From Gigaspora margarita (lineage: Eukaryota; Glomeromycota; Glomeromycetes; Diversisporales; Gigasporaceae): a stretch of DNA of 64,000 nucleotides. The notes under the pieces are model-generated. The model was not told the DNA's origin and searched no databases. It was given only the letters and a program-made list of their open reading frames with translations. Shown here piece by piece: positions 56,273 through 64,000 of this stretch (position 1 is the first letter of the stretch; every line of letters starts with the position of its first letter). The stretch is from assembly GCA_009809945.1 (NCBI GenBank), contig WTPW01000026.1:348376-412375 (forward strand), written 5' to 3'. The position numbers were made by a program, and so were the translations under genes.

Positions 56273-57401
56273 CTATTCTTTATCTGATTCAGCATCTTCT
56301 ACAGTTGTATGACGTGATTTTTTAGAACTATGTGTAGTTCTAAATATAAGTTTCTTTATTGGAGTGTGTGTAGAATTTTTAAGTGACTTGTTTTTTTTTA
56401 CTGGGTTTTCAGGTTCTCTTTGATTGGTTCTAACAGAATTAGATTCATTTGTTTCAGATTTGCAATCAAAATTGGTATTAATGAAATCTAGATCAATGAG
56501 TTGGTCAATTTCTTCAGATTTCTTGCGTTTTTCTGAAGGTTCGCTTTCAATATCAATTGAAGTCATTAAAGATGGTGTTTGGATAATGGGATTATCTTTC
56601 AAGTTTTTAGTAATATTTTGGTGGATGTGTAGGAGTCTGGATCTTGTTGAATTACTTGAGAATGATTGGATTTGGAGGGAATCTGTTTCAGAAATTTTTT
56701 TTTAACATCAAAATAGTTAATATCTTTTGCGTTAACATAGAATTTATTGTTGATAACTTCCATTTGGCCAACAACAAACATAGTTGAATCCTTTAGTTGG
56801 GTATTTGTTTTAAGATATTCAAATCGTGGGCTAGTGTGTGAAAAAACTACATAGACCGTATAATCATATTTTTTAATAATATAGTCAGTTATAAGCATTT
56901 CAATTATGGAATTATCAGTGTTTTCAATCAAAGTTGGATTCTCTTGGGCTGTTCCTATTAAAGATACTTTTAGAAGACATTTATTAGAATCCAAAGCTCT
57001 ACTGGTAATAGTTAAGTGAGTTGATGTAGCAACTGACATCTAGGTGCAGTGTTATTACATTATTATTATTATTTTTATTATTATTAATTGTATATATAAA
57101 TAATTTTAATAATTGATTTTTTTATTATATATTATTACTACCTTGGGTCTAGTACATCTAGCATAATGATTCGGTATGATTTTCCCACCAACAGAGTAGT
57201 ACTCATCTCTTCTAAACATAGCTTGTGAATTAGGATCCTGTTCATCCGATTGCGTGGTAGATATAAAACAACTTCGATATCATTATCCTCAAGTCCTATA
57301 GGATACGATCCAATGGCCCATACTGAAATTGATTTTGCATCTTTTGTTTCATTTTGTTTGACATGTTTAATTTTTATAATGGTGTCTAAATAACAGTGCA
57401 T
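56273..57401 (-). CDS. Split gene of unknown function, possible OB-fold-like protein
   Basis: Three consecutive minus-strand open segments read as one gene. Exon 1 starts at 57401 (MHCYLDTIIKIKHVKQNET; IEVVLYLPRNRMNR; LLVGKSYRIIMLDVLDP). A donor GTAGTA lies at 57141. Joining to the AG ending at 57002 gives a phase-correct 140-bp intron and continues RALDSNKCLLKVSLIGTAQE. Alternatively, a donor at 57155 (GTACTA) joins in frame to 57039 (MSVATSTHLT). Exon 2 includes MLITDYIIKKYDYTVYVVFS and FVVGQMEVINNKFYVNAKDI, and ends at a stop at 56599. The last segment (about 56602-56273) is in another frame, so another short intron or a frameshift is needed. It is basic and Ser-rich, with EKRKK and SSKKSR clusters like nuclear localisation signals. 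The alternating beta-strand pattern suggests OB-like folds as in single-stranded DNA-binding proteins, but this is inference only. I do not recognise a named family. Confidence 0.55.
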
Positions 57402-57779
57402 TATATTTTTAGATTATAATATTACGGTTGAGTTTTTAATGCTAAAAAATAAAAAATTAAGGTATTTATATATCTATATATTTTTTTTTATTTCGTTTTA
57501 CAATTTATAATTCAGTTTATTTATATTCTATACATTGATAGGCATATTTAATTATACTATACAGAGTTAAGAGAGACAATATATTGGAATCATCAAGAGT
57601 ATAAACTGCTTTTCTGATAAAAAAAGGTAATATAACCAATCTTTATAGAATGATATATTGTTAATTAGTAGATGAATTTCTTTTTCACTTTGCTAAAGCC
57701 ATTAGCTTAAATTACATGCACACAGCCATAACTTATCTTTTCTGTAAAGTATATGTTAATTGATTATTATAGCGATCTT
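57402..57779. other. 5' flank of the split gene
   Basis: AT-rich sequence. No promoter motif can be assigned with confidence. Confidence 0.3.
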
Positions 57780-58480
57780 ATATATACCAGGAATATGATA
57801 TTACGGTATGTGTTCACAGTTTTGCTTTTTTTTTGTATATTTGACTTGATTGTTTATTATTTAGCTTTCTTGATTTAGTGTATTTATATTTTAATATTGT
57901 AGCTTGTTTTTACTTGTTTTTCCTGGGATTCAGTTAGGATTATCAATATGTGTTGAGCACTTGAAATTTTTTATTTTATATTGGTATTTAATTCATGATT
58001 GTATTGATATGGGGGCTTGTTTTTATAACGTTTTGCTATCAGTACTGCTGATTGGATAGTCGTTCCTTGTAATTTTGTATGCTATGCATGCTGATGTTTC
58101 ATGCTTTTAAGTTACTGTTTATCACGATGGGGATTAATGTTTAAGGGATTCTATAATATTATGGTATGTGTTCGTAGCATTGCTTTTTTTTTTTTTTTGT
58201 ATACATTGACTTGATTGTTTATCATCGTGCTTTCTTGATTTAGTGATTTATGTGTTAATATTGTAGATTGTTTTTACTCATTTTACTCGGAATTCCATTT
58301 GGACTATCGATTATGTATCAGGTTACTTAAAATTTTTATTTTATTTTATATTAGTACTTGACTTATTTTACTTATGTATTAATATTTTAGCTTGTTTTTA
58401 CTTGTTTTACTCAGGATTCTGTTTGGATTATTGATTTATGTATTGAGTCACTTTTCTATTTTAGATCAGCACTAATTTTT
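57780..58480. repeat. Imperfect tandem repeats, ~350 and ~220 bp spacing
   Basis: The block GGTATGTGTTCACAGTTTTG, TTTTTTTGTATA, TTGACTTGATTGTTTAT and GCTTTCTTGATTTAGTG occurs at about 57805 and 58160. The following AATATTGTAGCTTGTTTTTA and GGATT-AGGATTATC-like part occurs at about 57893, 58258 and 58380. Units are diverged and T-rich. No coding sequence. Confidence 0.6.
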
Positions 58481-58494
58481 AAATTTGTTACCTA

Positions 58495-58572
58495 ATACCA
58501 GGAATAGAGTGATATGTAATATCACGAAGTATATACCAGGAACAGAGTGGTATGTAATATCACGAAGTATAT
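58495..58572 (+). repeat. Two tandem ~39-bp repeats
   Basis: ATACCAGGAACAGAGTGGTA followed by TGTAATATCACGAAGTAT is present twice in a row with two mismatches. Related words occur near 57784 and 60216. Confidence 0.7.
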
Positions 58573-59089
58573 GGTTACTGAGGCATTTTTAATGGCGTAC
58601 ATTCGCAAAATCTCATAACTAATTGGATAACGCACTGAACACAGTAGAAACTTGAATTTATGCACTTAAACATCACGAATATGCGTCGCATTGACTTTAT
58701 TTAGATATTCTATTAGATTCATTTAACTGTTTATATGTACTTACTTGTATCTTTATTTCTTGACAGGTTTTAATCTCGATTTACTCAAAAAGCTACAAAT
58801 ATCAAGGCTAAGTAATATTCGCTAAAATATTACTTATGTGGTGGCCGCAATACAGTACAGTAATAATTATTTTTACTACATGTCTGTAAGAATTTGTCAA
58901 GAAAACTGGGATTCGTATTTTTTTTTTTTGCCTTATGTTGTCACGAGATAAATTGATATCTCCTAAGCTAAAAGTTTAATTGTACTAAAAACCTGAAAAA
59001 ATAATCAAGGAGCCAAAAATAAAAAAAAAAACTAATATATACGTGTATGCGTACATATGACTATTTCGTACCTGATTATTGACCACAAT
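58573..59089. other. Non-coding interval, nothing recognised
   Basis: AT-rich sequence. CGTAC-containing words occur near 59040. No gene. Confidence 0.3.
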
Positions 59090-59773
59090 CTAATACTACA
59101 ATTTTTCTTTTTGTCCTTCACCCCGTAGATCTTTTGTCATCCATCATTTGTTATCAATACATAGATCATCACCAATCTTTAGATCGAATCTTTAACTATT
59201 GTATTTTGATATTTGTGCATGTGGTTAGTTCAAAGGATATGATCTTCCTGTTTTTTGTTTTTTTTTTCTTCTAACGGTTTGATCACCATTAGTTAAGATC
59301 ATCGATAGAATCTATATATATCTATATCTATATATCTATATATCTATCTATATGTATATATATATCTAATACTACAATTTTTTGTTTCATCCTTCAATCC
59401 GTAAATCTTTTCGTCATCCATCATTTGTCACCATCAACACATAGATCTTTTCGTCATTTGGCATTCGAACCGTTGATTGTTTCGTCATCCAACATTCGTC
59501 ACCAATCTTTAGATTGAATCTTTAACTATTGTATTTCAATATTTGTGCATGTGGTTAGTTCGAAGAAAATGATCTTCCTGTTTTTTTTTTTTGGTTTTTT
59601 TTTTCTTCTAACGGTTTGATCACCATTAGTTAAAATCATTGATAGAATCTAATATCTAATACTACAATTTTTCATTTCGTCCTTCAACCCGTAGATCCTT
59701 TCGCCATTTGGCATTCGAACTGTTGATCGTTTCGTCATCCAACATTCGTCACCAATCTTTAGATCGATTCTTT

Positions 59774-59814
<41 letters not shown>

Positions 59815-60065
59815 CTTTTCTTCTAACGGTTTGATCACTATTGGTTAAGATCATTGATAGAATCTTAATACTACAATTTTTCGTTTTGTCCTTCAACCTG
59901 TAGATCTTTTCGTTATCCATCATTTGTTACCATCAACACATAGATCTTTTCGTCATTTGGCATTCGAACCATTGATCGTTTCGTCATCCATAATTTGTCA
60001 CCAATCTTTAGATCGAATCTTTAACTATTGTATTTCAATATTTGTGCATGTGGTTAGTTTGAAGG
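59090..60065. repeat. Satellite-like tandem array, ~210-290 bp units, four copies
   Basis: Units begin CTAATACTACAATTTTTC at about 59090, 59365, 59655 and 59867. Each contains GTCCTTCAACCCGTAGATC, one or more TCTTTTCGTCATCCATCAT or CATTTGGCATTCGAACC sub-repeats, CACCAATCTTTAGATCGAAT, CTTTAACTATTGTATTTCAA, ATTTGTGCATGTGGTTAGTT and usually CTTCTAACGGTTTGATCACC. Length differences come from sub-repeat number, a TATATCTA run (59315-59365) and T runs (59778-59815). The plus frame at 59924-60124 is a shadow. Confidence 0.8.
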
Positions 60066-61331
60066 ATGCAATGGTGATCCCATTTTTTCATGCACAGCCT
60101 TACGTTTTTGAGAAGTTTCTTTAGAGAATAGATAAAATATCTATCTCTTCAAAAAGTATATTTATTTCTAAAACGTTTACACTTTTTAACTTCTTCCTGT
60201 ATGTTCTTTGTTTCCATACCGGGAACGGAGTGCATAGTTAAGCAGCGTGTGAATTGTTCTGTACAAATTCGTGCTTTTGATTGTTTATTATTTTTTAAAT
60301 ACATCATCTGATTACTTATTTCTGTATACTAATTTTTATAAACCAGTTTATGACATAATGTAACTAATTGCGTATGGGCTTTCCATCTATATGTGGGTCG
60401 ATTTTTTCCTAATTTGCACCTGGGGCTTCTCCTTCAACACCTATCATTATATGTAGATCACTTTTTTCTCTAATTAATTTTCAGATTTACCTGTTTATGC
60501 GCATGCATATTACCAGTACGAATATCGATTTAATTTACCTAACTTGGTTCGTAATAATCCACTTACATACATACAGTACATACAAATATTGTTGGTCCAC
60601 AACCGCAATAATCATCTGATTGATAATAGCATGTTATTGTGTAAATCAAGCAATTTTGTTATGTGCTAACGATTATTGTGATTATTTTTTAATATATATA
60701 TATATATATATATATTTATATTTCTATAATAGAATAAATGTTCTATATTAGATTGTAATTTAAATATATATACTTAGATAGCGATAATCAAGAAAAATCC
60801 TGTTTTAATTCGCACAACTGTGACAAAACTTATCTATATATACTTAAATAATTTCTGGCTGAATTCGAGATACCTGCAGCTAAAAAATTATGCTATGCTA
60901 TATTAAGATTAATCATATTAATCCTGAANACTNAAAAAATATAATAAATTATTAAGGTGNNTANNTATATGTACATTAATGCATCTAGAACTCCACCAAA
61001 ATAAGAAAACAATTTTAATTAACTATTCATTTTATNAATACTAATATAATAGCTAAACCAAATCTGTTAAAATATAAAGTGAATATTAAAAGCCCTAAAA
61101 AATTTATATTTTTACTATAATCAGCCCATCATATATCTTCCTATAGTTACTTTTTAAAGGGATATCTTGAAACGCAAATAGACTCTAATAAAGCAAAAAT
61201 AAATATATAAAAAGCCCTATCTTAAATTAAGAAAAGATCAGTTTTACAATCATTTTAAACATTTTAATAGAAACATACTTATATTAAAATCCAATATTGT
61301 AATTCACTTATCTGTTGTTCTAAAGCTAATC
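60066..61331. other. 5' flank of the Helitron gene, with AT microsatellite
   Basis: A (TA)n run lies at about 60689-60713. Ambiguous bases cluster at 60929-60965 and 61036. If the Helitron element is intact, its 5' end (expected TC) should lie here, but I cannot place it. Confidence 0.4.
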
Positions 61332-64000
61332 ATGTTTAACTTCATAACTAGAGGAGAATCTAGGAAAATAAAAGACCGTCAAAGAAAAGCTACTAAACGC
61401 AATGATGATATATTTCGAAAGTCTGAAAATGAAAAATTAAAAAAACGTGTGGCAAGTCTTCGTCAAGATAGTGATTATGTTAGAGCATCTAATTCAATGC
61501 GAAATGATCGTCGAAAACAGAAAAAAATTATTGAACGTATTGACCATAATAATGCTGCTGCCAATTCTGAGATACCTTTGCGTGTTTTTGAATTGGATAA
61601 TGAATTTGAAAAAATGCTTATTCAAAATGCAATATGGCCTCAACCAATCAATTCAGAGATTAAAAAAGATGCTTTGGCTAAATTTTGTAATAAAGTTGAT
61701 CTTAATGAATTGCATGAACTCCCATGTGCAATTTGCTCTGGGCTTTATATCTACAAAAACTACAAAAGAGTTTTAGTGCAAGATATTGAACTTTCTATTT
61801 TAAAAGCACCAATTTGTCTTACTGATCCTTTGTTTGAAATTGATTTTAACTACCAACACCCATATATTAATGCTACTAAAATTAATATCCTTCTTGATCG
61901 TTCTGGATTTATTTATAATAACTCTACAAATCACAATAATCCTTTCGACTTACGCATTTGTAATGAATGTTTTACTTACTTGCAAAAATGTAAGATCCCA
62001 CTATTATCATTAGCTAATAATATGTGGATTGGACCTACACCATTGTGTCTTCAGGATCTAACGATTCCAGAACAACTTCTAATTTCACCTGGCTATTTAT
62101 CTATGAATATTATTCAATTAACCAAGAGAAAACATACACATCACAAATTAAAAGGGCATATTATAACATTGCCTCAGAATCCATGTTCTTTAATAAAAAT
62201 ACTACTATTACCAATGTACAAACTTTGTAAATATTTAAAAGTAGTATTTGTTGGTGAAGGAGCACCTAGTAATCAACAACTTAAAAAAATACTTCAAGTA
62301 CGAAAAAGTAAAATTACAGCTGCACTCCATTGGCTCTTTACTCATAACAAATTATTCAAAGACAATTTTGTGCTTGATAAGAATGCTTTAAACCTTTTAC
62401 CTGAAGGAGAAATCTCTGAATCTTTAACTTTAANAACTACTATTGTAGATATTGATTCTTGTGAAACTGAGCACTATACAGGTTATGCTCAAGAATTTTC
62501 TTCTAGTGATCAAGAATCTGATAGTGAGAGTGATAATAGAGATTTTTCTAATAACAATAGCTACAATTTAAACAATTTTATAAAAAATAATTCAATTGGT
62601 AGTGCAAGTGAGCTTAGGCCTTCTGGAATTATTCATGTTGATGATATACCAATTACTAAAAAAGAGCTCACTTTGCTTTCTTTTCAAAAACTTGTAAATA
62701 GTATAAACAACCACTTTAATAATCAACATTTGAATGAATCTGAAGATAAAATAGAAAATGCTCCTATGTATCCCCAATTATTCTATGTACCACATGGCCA
62801 CAAACCCCTAAATGAATATGAAGATACAACTCTTTTTCCTGCTGCATTTCCTGTTCTCTATCCATATGGTGTTGGAGGTCATGAAGGTCGATTGTCACAT
62901 GTAACTTTAAAGAAATATGCCAACCATCTTATGCGACATCATGATCCTAAGTTTAGGCAACATAGATCATTTCCATTTGTTATTTTCAATATTTTGCAAT
63001 GTCGGGAAGCTTCAGCAGAATCTTATAACTTGACAAGAAATAGAAATTTTGAACAATCTGCTAGGTTGATATCTAGACTTACACATCATGATATTAAATT
63101 AGCTATTGAACAAATGCATAACAAACTTCCTTTAACAAATCCTGCAATTATTGAACTACTAAAAAATATTAATGTAGCTGGCTCTAATTTAATGGCATCT
63201 CATCAATCANGTGCANGTATGCNTAATGAGATANGAGCCATTATCATACGTGATGGATCTNNTTCACTATTTATTACTATAAATCCTGCAGATCTTCATA
63301 GTGCTATTGTTATGATGTATGCTGGAAATGAGATTACGCTTGAAAATATATTGCCTGAGAATTTTCCAAAAGCAACAGAAAGAGCACGACTTGCATACCT
63401 TGATTCTTCAGCTGTTGCTAAATATTTTGATATTGTAATAAAATGTATTTTAGATACTATTATAGGGTATGGGTGTAAAGAAGGTGGAGTCTTTGGCATC
63501 ATAAAAAATTATTATGTTGTTGTTGAATATCAAGATCGTGGAACTCCTCATTGTCATCTACTTGTATGGCTTTCTGGTTCACCTAATCCAATTGAGTTAC
63601 GTCAAAAACTCAAAAATGATGAATTGTTTTGTCAACGGTTACTTATATATGTAAGCAATATTGTTAAAGAAGATATTAGTTATCTTCTTAAAGAAAATGA
63701 TATTTTGACTGACGAAATGCTTGAAGCAGAGCATAAAGCTCCAAAAACAATGGAAGAAAAANGAATGCATCCTTCATTTTTTCCAATTCCTNATCCAAAT
63801 TTACCTGATNATAATGAAAAATTACNCTTAGATTTACTTTCAATTTGCAAGCNTACTTTATATNACCATTGTACTCAAACATGTAAGAAATATAATAGAG
63901 GTTTNCAAAAACAATGTAGATTTGACTTTCCAAGAGAAATTGTAAACCCTCCTGGTATTATTTTTCCAGATCAAGGTATTATAGCTATCCAATGCATTAA
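61332..64000 (+). CDS. Helitron Rep/helicase-like protein, 5' part (open at right edge)
   Basis: An uninterrupted frame of 889 codons runs from ATG at 61332 to the window edge; eleven or more N positions fall within it and none forces a stop. The N-terminus is Lys/Arg-rich (KIKDRQRKATKR; RKQKK). Residues ~130-245 carry two CxxC pairs (C132/C135, C210/C213) and SLANNMWIGPTPLCLQDLT, typical of the DUF6570-like zinc region that precedes many eukaryotic Helitron helicases. An acidic Ser/Asp stretch (~393-410) follows. From ~500 the Helitron_like_N region appears: FPVLYPYGVGGHEGRLSHV, LYITINPAD-type motif at 648-655 (ITINPADLHS), and the HUH motif in YQDRGTPHCHLLVWLSG (H740, H742). The CRFDFPRE motif is near the edge. 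The Rep tyrosines and the SF1 PIF1-type helicase would lie beyond the window. It acts in rolling-circle transposition in the nucleus. The intact frame suggests a recent copy. Confidence 0.9.
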   Translation, partial: MFNFITRGESRKIKDRQRKATKRNDDIFRKSENEKLKKRVASLRQDSDYVRASNSMRNDRRKQKKIIERIDHNNAAANSEIPLRVFELDNEFEKMLIQNAIWPQPINSEIKKDALAKFCNKVDLNELHELPCAICSGLYIYKNYKRVLVQDIELSILKAPICLTDPLFEIDFNYQHPYINATKINILLDRSGFIYNNSTNHNNPFDLRICNECFTYLQKCKIPLLSLANNMWIGPTPLCLQDLTIPEQLLISPGYLSMNIIQLTKRKHTHHKLKGHIITLPQNPCSLIKILLLPMYKLCKYLKVVFVGEGAPSNQQLKKILQVRKSKITAALHWLFTHNKLFKDNFVLDKNALNLLPEGEISESLTLXTTIVDIDSCETEHYTGYAQEFSSSDQESDSESDNRDFSNNNSYNLNNFIKNNSIGSASELRPSGIIHVDDIPITKKELTLLSFQKLVNSINNHFNNQHLNESEDKIENAPMYPQLFYVPHGHKPLNEYEDTTLFPAAFPVLYPYGVGGHEGRLSHVTLKKYANHLMRHHDPKFRQHRSFPFVIFNILQCREASAESYNLTRNRNFEQSARLISRLTHHDIKLAIEQMHNKLPLTNPAIIELLKNINVAGSNLMASHQSXAXMXNEIXAIIIRDGSXSLFITINPADLHSAIVMMYAGNEITLENILPENFPKATERARLAYLDSSAVAKYFDIVIKCILDTIIGYGCKEGGVFGIIKNYYVVVEYQDRGTPHCHLLVWLSGSPNPIELRQKLKNDELFCQRLLIYVSNIVKEDISYLLKENDILTDEMLEAEHKAPKTMEEKXMHPSFFPIPXPNLPDXNEKLXLDLLSICKXTLYXHCTQTCKKYNRGXQKQCRFDFPREIVNPPGIIFPDQGIIAIQCI

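Noticed and set aside
59940-59990. tRNA-like T-arm word (GGTTCGAATGCC on the minus strand)
   Set aside because: It is part of a tandem repeat unit, and no acceptor stem, anticodon arm or D arm can be formed around it.
1-64000. CRISPR arrays, rRNA, bacterial operons
   Set aside because: No regularly spaced identical short repeats with unique spacers, no rRNA-like conserved blocks, and no closely packed same-strand genes were seen.

Overview
The window is strongly AT-rich eukaryotic nuclear DNA, with long A/T runs, introns, many foldback elements and few intact genes. The decayed protein families resemble the multicopy kinase, F-box-like and Sel1-like families of arbuscular mycorrhizal fungi (Glomeromycotina), so a Rhizophagus-like genome is the best guess. 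That is inference from base composition and family resemblance, not a database match. No rRNA, tRNA, CRISPR array or prokaryotic operon was seen.

Layout. 0.1-4.1 kb: an old ~100-bp satellite split by DNA transposons. 4.4-7.8 kb: palindromic repeats, a miniature inverted-repeat element (MITE) and dispersed repeats. 7.8-10.1 kb: a 2.15-kb hAT-like element. 11.6-12.4 kb: a protein-kinase pseudogene. 12.7-16.6 kb: a repeat block carrying an F-box-like-family pseudogene. 16.7-24 kb: repeats and nested foldbacks. 24.3-25.0 kb: a third F-box-like fragment ending against a GC-richer segment of unknown origin. 25-31.1 kb: gene-poor DNA with several MITEs. 31.6-38.6 kb: a second, heavily invaded copy of the 12.7-16.6 kb block. 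39.2-42.6 kb: a second copy of the 7.8-10.1 kb element, inverted. 43-46.6 kb: a tandem duplication and a large foldback with a hAT-like insertion. 47-54.5 kb: decayed coding sequence. 56.3-57.4 kb: one split gene of unknown function. 57.8-60.1 kb: tandem repeats. 61.3 kb to the right edge: the open 5' part of a Helitron Rep/helicase gene.

Only two coding units look potentially intact: the split gene at 56273-57401 and the Helitron gene from 61332, which runs off the window. Everything else is pseudogene or mobile DNA.

The most informative structure is a probable ~29-kb inversion. The two hAT-like copies (7912-10062 and 39552-42558) lie in opposite orientation, and neither has matching target-site duplications (TSDs). 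The duplications do match crosswise between the two copies. The 8-bp TSD of an older element that hosted one copy, and the flanking dispersed repeat, are also split between the same two places. Either the genome or the assembly was inverted between these copies. The window also contains its own empty sites for six transposon insertions, so their boundaries and TSDs can be read directly.
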